Source: Stenopsyche tienmushanensis
Lineage: Eukaryota > Arthropoda > Insecta > Trichoptera > Stenopsychidae
NCBI GenBank assembly: GCA_008973525.1
Contig: WACJ01000355.1
Location: forward strand, 124,001-188,000
Direction: 5' to 3'
Length of the DNA stretch: 64,000 nucleotides
Below are positions 23,624-36,479 of this stretch, piece after piece (position 1 is the stretch's first letter; the number at the start of each line of letters is the position of its first letter). A model generated the notes under the pieces. The model worked only from the letters and a program-made list of their open reading frames with translations, was not told the origin of the DNA and ran no database searches. The position numbers were made by a program, and so were the translations under genes.

Positions 23624-24392
23624 CACTCAAACCTCTTTTTATGCGACTTTTTTTTTGGTGCAATTTCGAAGTTATGCGGTTTTTTTAAAGCAATTTTTTA
23701 TTTCATAAAGAGTACGTATCGACTTATTTTGGATAAAAAATGCATCTACTATCGTTGAATTACTACCATGCCCTTTATTTTGGTTTAGATTTTTAAAAAA
23801 AATGACTTTTTTGCACTTTTCCAATGTTTCGAATTTTAAAAATACATTCTCCAAAGGACATACTTACGTACTTATAGATATTTTAGTGACACAGGAACTT
23901 GACCATAATGAAATCTTTAAACGCGTTTTTCTCGAAACTACTTTTTTCAACACTTCAAACTGGGTACAAATCTTTTATATATAAATCTCTATTATTCCTA
24001 CCAGATTTATGTCAAAAAAATTTTTGTTAGCTATTTAAAAAAAAGTGAAACTGTGACTAAATAAAGCCAAAAAATGACTTGACTGAATTTTTTTAAACAG
24101 TCACCATTTTTTGATTTTTTTTTTTAGTTAAGGAATATAGTGACATCTTCACCAATTATGAATTATATTGTTGGAAAGAGAAAATCCACACAAAACAATG
24201 ATGACATTGACACTTGTTTTCCTGTTTTTTTTATTAACTTTTTTTATGCGATTTTGGATATATTTTATATAGCTGTTTCAAAGTTATGTGGTTTTTAAAA
24301 TCCATGGAATGCATCTTCGCTTTTAACATGTAAGTCATAGCTTTTTTTGTGCGATTTTCCGCGGAAAGCATCTACCGCACAAAAAAAGATAG
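23624..24392. mobile_element. pogo/Tigger-type MITE, copy 2
   Basis: The left end CACTCAAACCTCTTTTTATG is preceded by TA (23622-23623), and the right end reads in reverse CTATCTTTTTTTGTGCGG followed by TA. The interior repeats the modules TTATGCGGTTTTTTT, ATGCGATTTTGGATATATTT and ATGAATTATATT..TTGGAAAGAGAAAATC, which are shared with 32297-32965. It encodes no transposase. The left end is the most Tigger-like of the three copies. Confidence 0.7.
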
Positions 24393-24654
24393 TATACCTT
24401 TAATCAATTATTTTTATCAATTTTTACCTATGTAATTGCTTTAAAATAATGGACATTTTATAGAAAGAGATTTCTATAAATAAATAATAAATTCATAAGC
24501 CCTATGTGGAAGCAGAAATGGAAAATAATACGTTAACTAACGATTCATCAGCAATTAAAGAGAGGTAATTTGACAATATTATTCATGTAGAACACTTATG
24601 TTAAATGTTTATATTATACTAGTAAATAAGTTTTTAATACAAATAAAAAATCAA

Positions 24655-24745
24655 AAATGAATCATCCGGAGCTAAATCGAAATCCAGAAAAACCGTTATT
24701 TTTACCGGAACGAAAACCGATATGAAAAATACAACGGTTCAAAGC
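24655..24745 (-). repeat. Dispersed repeat R3, longest copy
   Basis: On the minus strand the blocks are GGGCTTTGAACCGTTGTAT, TTTTTCATATCGGTTTTCG, TTCCGGTAAAAATAACGG and TTTTTCTGGATTTCG. They are shared with 52610-52680 and 17084-17150. No coding capacity. Confidence 0.5.
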
Positions 24746-24749
24746 CCTG

Positions 24750-27100
24750 ATTAAAATTGCCTCCTGCCTATATTAACATTTGGTCCTTTAAAAATATGAA
24801 TATCCAATTTTATAATGTAATAAGGGATGTGGATATAAAATGCAAATAACTTATAAAATTTAAAAAACGATCATATATGAAGGCCAGTTTTCGCATTAGG
24901 TATACGTTTATAATGGTGGATTCTTTGCATTAGAGGGAGCATTGAAATACAACGAATAATAGAGATGTATTTGAAGCAGAAAAATAAAATCCTAAGATAG
25001 GAAGATGGATGAGGTAGGTCAGAAGAATTATAGGATTGATAAGAATGAATATTGTCCGGAATATCACAAGCGGAATATACTTCAATGGGAATTTTTCCTA
25101 AACGAAAATAAAAAAAAGTACTGGAATCGTTCATATCAAACGTCTCTGGAATACTTTCAGCAAATATATCTTGGCAGTTCAATTGGAAGGGAAAACGTTC
25201 GACCGTGGACATACTATGACCCACGGCCGGGATCAAGTTTTTTTTTTAATATTTCGCTTTGATCTATGATTTTTTTCGTTTCGTATAATTGCATAAGTAT
25301 GATGATGGATTTGCGCGGCGTAATTTTTGTGTTAAGTTGTTGTCGGCTCATCGAAGACCTCATTTAGTATGCACGCTCGTATAATGTAATCAATTCTGAG
25401 CAGTACTCATTAATAGCAGATTATGCATAATGAAGAAATGTTTAGAGTGTCTATTAGACCCTCAAGCGTTAATAATTTTGGGATGTTTGCTTGCAACATT
25501 ATTTTGCAGGTCGTATAAGGGCGGATTAGGCAGCAGCCAGGTCGGTTGCGCCACGATGTCAATTCGGTAGGGCCGCACCACAGAGAGTACACTATAACGG
25601 AGTAAATATACATAAATAGAACATAATATCGAGAAGGGGTGAAATAGGGGTGGTTGTCAGCGCGGGGGTCTAAATGGCGAACTGTAAGCCTTTCGCCTCC
25701 CCCCTCGCCACATCGGGTTATTGCTGACTGGGGGATAAATATGTAACTAAGAAGGAAAAATGGTCGACACATTTTTTCTTTGTTTTCCAGTTCGGATTCT
25801 TTCGATGCGATAGAATGAAGGAAATTTGATTAACTCATTACGTAAACGTTTACTAGCTATACTGAGGTGTATTTTACAAACGTATATTAAATATTTCCTT
25901 ATTTAATTTTGTCCCATACGTGGACGTTGCACGGCCGTGGATAAATGTCGAAATATATCAAATATCATTAAAAGGTCGCTGAAAGGTTATATAATTAATA
26001 TGAAGCTAATTTAGCGAAGGATCGATCAGCATAATGCCATAAATAATCTACCACGTATAAAATGCATTTGCTGCGAATCTTGGACGACCACCTCGACGTT
26101 AATGCAGGATGAAATAATCTATGCTGGATGAAAATTTACATTTGAACAAACCAGATATTTGATTAAAATATACAGATTTGCCATAATAAAGTATAGTGTT
26201 TCATGCAGCTTGCAATACATATCGTATTCAATGCTATAATCGAAGTCGGAGGTGGCGATGTCGAATAATAGCTATTAAAAACTAATTGAAATTTATCATA
26301 TTGTGGCATCAAAAACTGTATGCAATCAATTATGATTATAGTGTGAAAATTTGATTCGATTTAAACACATAAACAACCGGTGTGTGTACACAATTTCATA
26401 TCAAGAAACGACAGCTGTCAAAGTGTTCATATCGTATCATTAATTTGAAATTTTGTAATTTTAGCGTACTTATCCTTGATGAAAAACAATATCAACACCC
26501 ACGTCACGAAAAGGGTCAACAAATGCTAAAAAAACATACTTATTTATTATTTTTTAATTTTTTTAAAGCCATATATAAGATATTTTATATTTGGAATTAT
26601 ACTGATTTCATATCTATTAAAATAAAGTATTTTTAATTGAAAGTCTAAGGAATCAAACCCAAATCTAATAAAATTGAAAACCATTCTAATGACTCTCTCC
26701 AGTAGGAAAAAAATCAATGTATTGAAGTAGTAAAAATATTTAAGTCATAAAATAAAAATATATTATTAAAAAAACATCTTGAATAGATTTATTAACTCAG
26801 TAGAGCTTAAATCTATTCTATATCGATTAGGTTTTATGTTTGACTAATGCTACCCTTTGTATCAATTGTTTTGTACAGTAAGCGGAATAAATAACATCAA
26901 ATAAATCAAATTTACATTATTGTATTAACCAAATCTCTAATTTATAAACATATCTAAATTATTTGGGAAATTTGCATTGCAAATATTAACACTATTGATA
27001 TTGCATAACAAGTGTATTTTGTTTGTACAAGTTTGGAATCACAGAGATTGGAATTAAATGCACGTTGTTGGACTTATTTTTCATTTAAATTATGTAAACT
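24750..27100. other. Noncoding block
   Basis: No gene could be supported. Frames of 120 codons or so at 24871-25236 and 25410-25772 (minus) have no recognisable domain. 25500-25770 is moderately GC-rich. The rest is AT-rich. Confidence 0.5.
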
Positions 27101-27109
27101 GGTTAAAAA

Positions 27110-27640
27110 AATCATATGGTATTTTCATTGAAATATCTTCTTACGGTATTCTTTGGAACAATTTAATCAAACAATCACTTGATAAATCCTTCCGGTTTTC
27201 TTTGACGTTATTTCCATATATTACAAAATCGTTACAAAAATTTGAAATATGTCTGGGATCATTATCTTGTCGAAATGTGAACATTCGCCCTAATATTCGA
27301 AAACCTGAAGGTATTGCATTTTATTGAAGCATTTTCAAGCAACCTTCTTTATTTAGCGTTCCGTGGATTTTTATTAAATTCCCGGTCTTTTCACCTACAA
27401 AACAACGAAGCACGTTCCGATTTTATTCAGCGAACAAAAATTCTTCTCTTTGAGCCAAAAATTACAAATTTGGATTCGTCCGCCCATAAGACATTTTCCA
27501 ATCAGCAATTGCCCAATGTTTTGTGTTGCACTCAAAGCAGTCTAATCTGTGTATTCATTATGTTTAATTGTGGGTTTCTTCAGCACTACACGTCTATATG
27601 AATTCATATTAGGTGATCTGGTTTCGTTTAATTTTGTAGG
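27110..27640 (-). pseudogene. Decayed Tc1-type transposase (copy 2)
   Basis: Read on the minus strand with a few frame shifts, order and motifs are those of Tc1 transposases, which move by a DDE mechanism in the nucleus. From the N-terminal side: KLNETRS (about 27610-27640, helix-turn-helix region), KHWAIADWK, WADESKFVIFGSKRRIFVR (27431-27490, unbroken) and FRQDNDPRHISN (about 27240-27275), corresponding to the catalytic ADESKF and QDNDPKHTS blocks. Between these are stops and small deletions, and the C-terminal PDLNPIE region is not recognisable. It is better preserved than 19950-20440. No terminal inverted repeats were found. Confidence 0.85.
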
Positions 27641-27836
27641 ACGACGGATGAGAATAAAATTCTTTAGATAACAATAAAATGAAATTCGTTGAAAATTTTG
27701 GGAGGTTCAGTCTTTTCTGTTGTTTAAATCTTTTATATCTTTAGTTTTATTATAGGAGATGTTTCTAAAAATATTTTAAGCAAAATTATCGTTTTATTGC
27801 ACTCATATATCTCTAACTGTAGGTGTGCGAAATTAA

Positions 27837-27883
27837 AGTTGCTCGAAGTCAGCTCGAAGTTGCTCGAAGTCAAGTTTAGCTCG
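27837..27883. repeat. Short tandem repeat of AGTTGCTCGAAGTCA units
   Basis: AGTTGCTCGAAGTCAGCTCGA is followed at once by AGTTGCTCGAAGTCAAG, then TTTAGCTCGA. Two units lie directly upstream of the Mutator-like relic, so they may be part of that element's leader. Confidence 0.6.
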
Positions 27884-27959
27884 ATAGTTTGTCGTGTGTA
27901 TTGAATTTTCGAAGCAAAAATGTCAAAATATCTTAATAAAGGTACGAAAGGTTGACAAG

Positions 27960-28514
27960 TTCGAGGAATTTAAAAAAAGGCAATATCGTGGGAACCAGAT
28001 TGGGGTTAAAAGCTGGTGCAAATGGCAAAAAACCATTGCTTTAAAAAATATCCAAAGCTTGAAGATCTGATTCCATTTCTTGGCCAAGAGATAAAACAGC
28101 ATCTCTTACCAATTTATAAAGATTTATCAAGGGATTGTTTACTTCAAAGATGCTTGGGTGGCCATATCTAAAATGCTAATGAATGTTTTAGCTCGACGGT
28201 TTGGCGACTGACTCCAAAGCACCTGCATTTTAGTGTAAAAATCATTGAAATATTAGCATACATTATTGCTGAGATATTTAATAACGACTATTGCTTTATT
28301 TTGAAGATGATGAATACATTAAATATAATTATTAGCACCTAATGTAAAGTCTTTGCTAAAATACCGATGAAGCGCGTGTAGCGAGGTAGAACCGTAAGAG
28401 TCTTTCTGCGACAAAAGCAGCTCAGTATAGCCACAAAAACAATAGTTAGTCGAAGATAATCAACTATTTGAGAAAGCTGAATATCTATTATATGCGCCTG
28501 GAATCATTGATTGA
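27960..28514 (+). pseudogene. Mutator-like transposase-domain relic, copy 1 (C-terminal half)
   Basis: The translation, with frame changes, follows a family of invertebrate transposon proteins that I recall being annotated as 'Mutator-like transposase domain': SWCKWQKTIA (about 28000-28035), LLPIYKDLSRDCLLQRCLGG (about 28105-28165), QNANECF with one stop before it (28168-28190), VWRLTPKHLHF, then CKVFA, NTDEAR, and an end LYASGIID-like before TGA at 28512-28514. The order SWCK, IY.DLS..LL..CL.G.TQN.NE, and a G.GI.D end is what the family shows. Several stops make it non-functional. The sequence after 28221, including about 370 bases of 3' noncoding DNA, recurs at 39832-40647. Confidence 0.7.
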
Positions 28515-28888
28515 TCATTAAGTCACTAAAATTGATAGTTTTATCGCATTGAAACATTAAACGAGATTATCTCGAAACTGCATTTTCAAAGGGTTCGCCA
28601 GTTGTAGCTTAAAAAGTCGTTGATCGATCTGGCTGAAATTTGAGACGTTTCTCACTATAATATTATCTAGTCAACTAAGCTAAAGTTTTAAGGTTTTCGC
28701 GCAAATAAATAATTATTTTGGGGTAAAAAATACGAAATTTCAACTAAAAATGGAATGCAACTAATGGAATACTTTATAACTCCGCCTTTTTTTAAAAAAA
28801 ATAAAAAAATAAATTAGCACTTTAAGGTTGTAGTAAAATAATGCCTAAAATTTAAAATGATACGATTATTTTATCACCATTAAAAAAA
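28515..28888 (+). mobile_element. 3' noncoding part of the Mutator-like element, copy 1
   Basis: The segment beyond the stop codon matches 40125-40647 in blocks: TTATCGCATTGAAACATTAA, CGAGATTATCTCGAAACTGC, TTGTTGATCGATC-like, CACTATAATATTATCTAGTC and, at the end, AAGGTTGTAGTAAAATAATG with ATCACCATTAAAAAA. Conservation of a noncoding tail in two copies shows the repeat unit extends beyond the gene, toward a terminal repeat I could not delimit. Confidence 0.7.
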
Positions 28889-28889
28889 A

Positions 28890-31130
28890 TCAAAATGCTA
28901 GACGTTTTGTAGCTTATTGTCGGTAGTCAATGTTGTTTTACATTGGTGAATGGTTTTTCTTTCATTTTTTTAACGGGGAGGATTTCAACCCTTATATAAA
29001 ATACCATGAACCAACTCACTGTGCCGAAACTTGCTCGAATTTTAGCTCAATAGGTTGTTTTAATTGAATCGGTCAATGAGAAAAATTATTTTCGCCTTCG
29101 CAGAATCCGCTCTTTCCTTCATGGGGTCGCGCATTTTTCACGGTGAATAGTCTTTTTAAAAATACAACAAAACCATCAGCACCCGAACAAAGGATATTAT
29201 AAGAACCCCTCGAAAGTTTTTGTCGAGGGTGTACTTGTGAAGTTTGGAAATCGGTTAGCCATGTTTAAAGGTTTTTCCTTTGTTTTTACAGCTCAGTACT
29301 GTCGCGCTCTGTTTCACGGCAAATTTATTGTGTTGATAAATCAAAACTTGCTTAAACGGCCGGAGGTGGTGCTCCGCCGGGGGTAATTAGTTTTTCTAGA
29401 TGAAAATTAACGGAGGAAAAAACCCCACTGTCGGGATTAAATGAAAATAATGAAAAACGTTCAATTTCAATTGCCGGCGGAAAATGTGTGACGCACTGGG
29501 GTCAGTGGGACCCCGACCGGATGCCATGTTCCTGCAAAATATTTCATAACCCCACTTTCGGAATATATTTTCAGTTTTCAGCATTTGGGCAATCCATAAA
29601 TTATTAATACGCTGGGAAAAAATATATTTCCATTTTTAAGTTCAATGGCTTCTAGGCGTGATATGCAACCCCTGTGCTATTGTCAAAAGCAATTACATTC
29701 AAAAAAACAGAATTTGCATACGAAAGTATAGAAAGTGATGTGTCTGGAACGAAACGCCCTGGCACTATGAGGTACAACGCCGCGAACAACAAACTATCTC
29801 GGCTATCACTTTTAGAGCACTTTGAGGCTCTATTATTATTGGTGGCAGATTTACTGTGCTTGAATAAGTTTTGTCAATACCATGATTAACTATGGCAATT
29901 TATTATTATTTTCTTTTGTCCACGCTAAAGTCCAAAATATCGTGAAAGGGTTGACGAACTCAACTCCTGCTGGATCCTCTTATTATTAATAGTTCCCATT
30001 AATAAAGCAGTCTATAAGTCTTAGCAATCGCGTATTATTGAATGCAAATTTGATAAGCTAAAAATTATTAGCTTATAAATCAGCTTACGCACTTGTGCGT
30101 CTTTATCAAGGTGATTCATTGGATATATGATTAAAGAAAAACACATAATCCACACAATAATTTGTACATGGATTGCTTAAATCATTGTGTGAGATCGAAA
30201 TAATATTAAAAATATCTTTTGAGAGTGCATGTATTATAAATCGCAAAAAGGCTTTTATATCAAACGATATAATCGCATTAACGTCAACACATTGGAGAAT
30301 TGCAGATTATGCGAAAATACAAATATACAATGCAAACAGTGCGAATAAATATTTCGCCTGCTTTCAAGCCATCACATGCGTTATATATTGATTAATAAAA
30401 AATATAAATGTGTACACTAAAAAAGCTTGCTTGGCGCCGGGGCATTAACGACCCCCGCGCGGGGCGCACGTAGAATAAACACATAGAAACGTTGACAAAT
30501 CCTCCAATTTTATACGCTTATAATCCTCAATCGCATCGCGCCATAAATAACTATGATAAACTCCGTTCGATATTTTATATCGTTCATTAAAAATGGTTGA
30601 AACGGTCATAAAATGACCCCGGGAATACATCAAATAAAACGATTGCGTGATACAGCTCCGAGAAAACCCCCGAAAAGTGAGCTTTTGGGAATTGGAGCTT
30701 GTATCGTGACATCTCCCCCATACGCTTCCTGCTATGTACTCAGTCACTTCGCGTCCCCCATTCACCATCATCACCAGATTTGCTACTTTGTGACTTTGGT
30801 TCTCAAAGCCCCGTTAAATAATCGCAGGCTTTCGACGACGAACGATTTTTGCTATTTTATAAAATTCGATTTGGATCGCTTAAAAATGCTTCAACATTTT
30901 TAATTTTTTTTTTGGTCCAGTTGGCGACACTTTTATATCGTTATATTGATTCAAAAATTCATACAAATTGAATGCATATCATCATTATATCGTTCTTCTA
31001 TAGCAACATTGTTCACGGAAGTCCAAGGTATATTGTGGTTCTTCAACAGTTAACAATGCGATATTTGCGCTCAAAATTAATAAGCAAGCATGAAAAAAAT
31101 GGTCTCTTCGGGACCAAATCTCATACGCCG
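28890..31130. other. Noncoding block
   Basis: No gene could be supported. 29340-29540 and 30420-30780 are richer in GC; CCCCGCGCGGGG at 30453-30464 is a perfect palindrome. Frames at 30445-30774 (minus) and 30613-30903 (plus) have no recognisable domain. Confidence 0.5.
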
Positions 31131-31139
31131 AAGCCATTA

Positions 31140-31407
31140 AATCCAATCGGGAAGTCATGGACATGTACAATAAAGCGTCAAACGTCAGCTTTGCTCTTCG
31201 CCGTCATCTTCAGGCTTGGGCAAGACATTTAGCACGGATATCACTACACAAGGTCCTTCAAGCCATCTTAGATTCAGATCCGGGTATGAGGATACCCGTC
31301 AGAGAAGACCTCATCTACGTTGGGACCATCAAATTGACAAGGATGTCAAACATCAGAGTCTGGACAATAGAAGAGAGCGTGATAGACGTAAATGGCGAAG
31401 CTTATAA
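31140..31407 (+). pseudogene. LINE reverse-transcriptase C-terminal relic
   Basis: In non-LTR retrotransposon proteins the region after the reverse-transcriptase domain ends in a conserved RW.GH..R....P...... GRP..RW.D....D .... W...A.DR..WR pattern. Here one frame gives LQAWARHLARISLHKVLQAI and, after a frame change near 31280, the next gives RRPHLRWDHQIDKDVK and RRERDRRKWRSL, then TAA at 31405-31407. The match in order and spacing is good. Only this tail survives; no endonuclease or YADD catalytic motif is visible upstream and there is no A-tail. A 5'-truncated, decayed insertion is the likely origin. Confidence 0.75.
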
Positions 31408-31409
31408 AG

Positions 31410-32294
31410 CTGTGTAATCCACACAAGTAAAGCAATGTATGATATGCTTTGTCGACGATCTAAGATTGTATCCTTAACACTTATCGTGCGGAGCGCGGTC
31501 AAATGACCGATTTCAAAATTTAATTTTAAATTGTACATTTATTCTTTTTCCTTTTGTTGATCTAAGTTAATCTAAAGTCTTTTTTGTTATTTTTTAGCTT
31601 TTCTTTACTGAGACAATTATTTTCTAAATATAATATATTTTTCTAAATTTCTCTACCTGAGACCTAAGAACGCCTTTCTCACAATTTTATGTGCACATGA
31701 TGTTTATCAATCAACTGATTTAGCTATTTCACATATATGGAATATCAATGAAGACTGGCTTTCTTTGAGCACTTTTACAAATGTTTTTTCCGATTCGGTA
31801 AAAAAAACACAGCGAATCCAACATCTAAAAACCAACAAAACTTTAGATTCTGAACTTCTGAAATTCTGATTCTGATCTGATTGTCTTTCCGAAAAATAGT
31901 CGGAAATTTTTTGTAAAACTTTCAAATCATATTCCTTAATAGTTTTACTAATAATTTATGAAAAAAAATGTTTTTTCGAACCGTCTAATGTTGTTTTCCC
32001 CCTTAACTGATACGTTCAAAATACGTATGCACAAAAACCGCTTACAAAAACCATGTAAGCGGTCAATTAATTACTCAAGATATGGTTAGGTAGATTTGAA
32101 ATACCGACATAACTAGTGTTAAAAAAATACATTAGTCTTTGATTGATCTGAAAATGATCTGCTTACTCTTAAAAGCGAACATAGAGTTAAACAACCATAT
32201 AGTGCTATATAACTAGAAGTATCAACGAAGGATATTTTAATACAAAATATCTCAATTAGGAATTGGAAAACTTGTGAATACGTTTATATAAAAG
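31410..32294. other. AT-rich noncoding block
   Basis: No gene supported. AACCGCTTACAAAAACCATG followed by TAAGCGGT near 32036-32065 gives a short imperfect inverted repeat. Confidence 0.5.
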
Positions 32295-32296
32295 TA

Positions 32297-32965
32297 CACA
32301 CTCTTTTTGTACGACTTTTTGTTGTGCGATTTCGAAGTTATGCGGTTTTTTTCAAAGCATTTTTTATTTCATAAAAAGTACGTATCGAGATATTTTGGTT
32401 AAAATAGGCAATAAATCATCAACACTAACCGAAATTTGGAAAAAAATTATAATTTGGGACTGTGTAAATCATATTTCATTTGCTATCGCTGAATTACGAC
32501 CACGCCCTTTATTGTGGTTTAGATTTTTGAATATTTGACATCTTTACTAATTATGAATTATATTTTTGGAAAGAGAAAATCTACACAATACAATAATGAC
32601 ATTGACACTGGGTATATTATTTCTTTCGAAAAATAGAGCGATTTTTAGTCATATTGAAAATCGCAACGAAAATTATAATAAAGCGATGATAGTTTGTAAT
32701 TAAAATAATTAGTATTTCCCTAATGAATGTCTGGAATTTGAAATTCCAGATGTCAGACATCCTTAAAATTTTACCAATGATGCAAGACATGTTATTTTTA
32801 ATTGCCTTAATGTTTTCCTGTTTTTTTAATGCGATTTTGAATACATTTTATATAGCTGTTTCAAAGTTATGCGGTTTTTATCCATGGAACGCATCTTCAC
32901 TTTTTCTATGTAAGTCCATAGTTTTTTTTTGTACGATTTTCTGCGAAACGCATCTATACGCATAG
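32297..32965. mobile_element. pogo/Tigger-type MITE, copy 3
   Basis: TA at 32295-32296 precedes CACACTCTTTTTGTACGAC, and the right end reads in reverse CTATGCGTATAGATGCG, bounded by TA at 32966-32967. Interior modules are those of copy 2: TTTCGAAGTTATGCGGTTTT, AAGTACGTATCGAGATATTT, ATGAATTATATTTTTGGAAA and ATAGCTGTTTCAAAGTTATG. There is extra sequence in the middle relative to copy 2. It does not encode a transposase; the 80-codon frame at 32723-32965 ends inside the right terminus. Confidence 0.7.
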
Positions 32966-33002
32966 TATATGTATAGGATGAACAAAATTATTTGAATAAA
33001 AG

Positions 33003-33058
33003 TCTTTTAGCTCAGTAAATAGAGCAATCATCCCGACGATGATAGGTCATTATTCTGA
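33003..33058 (+). tRNA. tRNA-like fragment (possible SINE head or tRNA pseudogene)
   Basis: TTTTAGCTCAGTAAATAGAG resembles a tRNA D-arm with its A box, and ATCAT-CCCGACG-ATGAT can fold as an anticodon arm with a seven-base loop (CGA at the anticodon place, but C rather than T before it). No proper B box follows (GGTCATTATTC). It is not a functional tRNA gene as written; a SINE or tRNA relic is most likely. Confidence 0.3.
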
Positions 33059-33059
33059 G

Positions 33060-36000
33060 AAAATCATGTATTTTGTCCGATGATATAATCTGTTCTTATA
33101 ATTTACATTTGAGTAATATGCGATTTGTTACCTAAAATTAATATTCGAGGGGTGATCTTTAACATTTGGTCGCACGTTTGCTTATGCCTGACACACGTCG
33201 CGTAGGCGCCCTTGTTTGTCGTTTCATTTTAATAGTTTAGAATTTTTTTCAGACGTGGGCTTAAGCTGGTTGTTCCAGAATTATTGCAGCATTTAATCCG
33301 GGTAATGTTCCCAAAAAATGAACAACGTGTGAATAATGCGTGCTAATAAAAAACGAAAGGATTTTCCGCTCATCCCGAATCCATCCAATTAACTTAAAAC
33401 TCCGCGACCATCGCTAATCGCGAGCACGAAAGAGAATGTTAAAAAATAGCACGCAGTTTTATGTTGACAGTAAAAAAGTTGGGTTTTGATAAAATGACAA
33501 TTCACTCAGGAAAAATAAAAATTTATCAGGAAAAAAACTCCCGATAGCCGAGTTATTTTCGTCTTCCATTACGCGTCATGCAAGGTAGTAGCCGGTACAT
33601 GGTAAAGTAATTATCCAGCAAAACAGTAACATATATTCATACACGTGTACACGTGTGTGCTCTGAAATAAAACACAACGAACACCAGCCAACGTAAACAC
33701 GAACACAAATACAGCCCGAGACGTTAATGGGCTCATAATGAAGACATATTTGTATACGAGGCCGTGATGGTGGAAGAGGGTGCGATCGTTTTTGGAATAA
33801 AATGGTTATATCCTCGAATTATTTCCACCCCCGTAGGTGTGCGTGTATGTCAACACGTTTGGGTCAAAATTCAAGTAATGACGATATTTTTTGCTTAACC
33901 GGTTTCATGCGCGATATTGCTATTTATTGTGGAGCGACCCTGGAAATAATCTGAGCAACTGCAGCGACATTTCGACGAATGCTTCATCAAAATTGTAGCA
34001 AAATATAATTTAACAATATGAATCGATCCAAATTATGTTTCGCGGAACACAAACATTTTGCGGATTTATTCCGTCATGAATCTGTTCAAAAAACGGCTTT
34101 AAAATACGTTTTTTTAATATACAAAATCTGGAAGAAACAAACTTGCGGAAATATTACCTATTCCATAAGTAGATAAGTTTATGCTGTTTTAATAATTGAA
34201 ATTGTGTTGAATTCGAATCGAAACTATTCGCAAATTATCCACATGGCATTAGGTCTATGGAGATATAAATTGTTTAAATTGCGTAAAAGTGATTCAAAAA
34301 TCATCCATGATTTTCTCATTAAATACAGGAACTTAAACAAATAGAAGAAGTGGTAATTAGATTGACATATCCAGCAATGTTCAGGAAAACAGTAAAAATT
34401 CAACCATTTCAATCCAGATTATTTAAAAATTTTGCGATAAAATGGAAAGTGGATATGATGCACTTTTATTATATACCGAAATGAGATGCCTATTCACTAT
34501 TATCTTCTATAAGACTTATATCTAAGAATTCTTAGAAGAAGATAAGAGAAAGAGGGAAGGGTTACGTATGATGAGACAAATACTGGGAGAGGCTCCTCAA
34601 TAAAGTCTTGCACTAGGTCTCTCTTTCTTAAAAAAAAAATAGCAAATAATTATTCTGAAGAGAACAGCTTCCTATTTCTTTCTAATCATTTTGATTCACC
34701 TTTTGGCGCTATTTCTCAGTTTGATTGTAAATGGGTCAGGTAAGCCATCTTGATTGAAGCGTGGGGTGCATTTCAAAGAGGGTTGATCGTTCGAGAATCG
34801 CCGCCCGAAGTAATGTTACATTTATTAAATTCAAGCATAGATATGAAGTAATAGCATGAAAATATAGCATTATCAGGGTAAGAAAATAATGCTGCAGAAG
34901 CTATAGAATTAATAAAGAAGACTCAATCGCCCAAATTTTAGCATAGTTTATGCATAGAAATGTATCATCGTTCTTATTGGTGTGTCCCGAATTTACGCTT
35001 TAAAGATGATTTTTATTCGCTAAAATATTAAAACATACATCGTCATATAATATTAACGTTAAGTCGTTCGAAAATAAGCTCAATTCACAACATTTGACAA
35101 GCCATTTGATAAATTCAATGACTTGTAAAATGCGCTAACCCCTGCAAACAGAGCAATTTGTACGTACGTTAACCATCGCTAACCGAATGGGGTCATATTT
35201 AACCCACAATTTAATTATTTAACGATAACCCATCAAACACAAAAAATATGTATTTAAATATATTTTACTGTGCCATTATTATATGGTCGAATTTATTCCC
35301 GAGTAAATATTTTGGTAGTTTAATTTTGTTCCCCCAAGTTCAGAGTGGGAAATTTATGAGGTATCTTGTTATTCATGACCGTATTGAATATTTATAAATA
35401 TAAATGATACGAAATCTAAAGAGAAATTAAAACATCATTCGGTAAGCCCCAGCAGAATAGGGACGAGCCCTCTAAGTTGCTAAGGGAACTTCCGAAAGCT
35501 CCAGCGTATAAGAAGATTAATTCATCCTGTCACAGAGACAATATTTTTCTTTTTGTTTATCTACCTTGGCGTCCAACCTACTCTCTCATATTATATTCTT
35601 CTTTTTCGCTACAAGATTTATTTGTGTTTGCTATGTATTATTGCGGCAACAGGAATGCGCCATATTGGCTCAATTATGGAGCATATTTATTCGGGATGGA
35701 ACATTTCGCGATTAGCCGTATGGCAAACAGGATCGGGGCTCATAAAGGGCTGCAATTGTGAATGCATCGACAATTTTTGAAAAGCATGAGTGCTGCAATT
35801 ACACAAAGTGCCATCGGATACAATAAGTTTCAGGACTGCAGATAAGCGTGCAGCATCCATTCTTCATTTCTTCCGATTGTTCGTGTGAAAGGAAAGCACT
35901 GAGGCGAACTAAAATAAAACATACCATTCTTGCGAATCACAGTGAAGGATTGTGGATTGTTGTTCTCCGGAAATGTGTATGAAAGATTTTTTTTCTATAA

Positions 36001-36479
36001 CCATAATGCTTTATTTATATGCGAACATAAAGCGCATTGGTATAACAACGGGCCGAGTAAAAATATTAACGCTTTGAAGGCGGTTAGAGAGCATGTTTGT
36101 AAGAAAATATTTGAAATTCTACAGATTTACAGACAAACATTTGAGCTTTTACTATGTAAAATAATGACAAAAAATATTATCGCCATAATGAGCGTTACAA
36201 CGTTGAAATGTTTGCAAAGCTTCAACTCGAGACGTGGTAAAATAAACTACAGCTCTTTCACGCCGGAGTCACGATATGCTGAAATACTTGTCATGTCATC
36301 TTGAAAGCCTGACTTTTATTTCTTTTAAATCACAATTTAAGCTCTATTTTATTATATATTATACTATTTTATCAATAATTTTGATAACATCAATTGATTA
36401 AAACATGCAAACATGGACCTTTCTTATCTTTGTTCTAATAAGGAGCAAATAAAGTCAAAAAATGTTAGTACAGATTTAA
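33060..36479. other. Noncoding block
   Basis: No gene supported. Contents of note are the double E-box palindrome at 33641-33656, a purine-rich run around 34530-34565 and a weak R1-like CTATTTTATTATATATTA at 36343. Frames of 94 and 124 codons at 35477-35761 and 35930-36304 have no recognisable domain. Confidence 0.5.
33641..33656. promoter_or_regulatory. Palindromic double E-box
   Basis: ACACGTGTACACGTGT is a perfect 16-base palindrome carrying two CACGTG E-boxes two bases apart. CACGTG is bound by bHLH-type factors such as Clock/Cycle, Myc/Max and USF. The tandem perfect arrangement is uncommon in AT-rich DNA, but TG/CA-rich flanks mean simple-sequence origin is possible. Confidence 0.35.
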
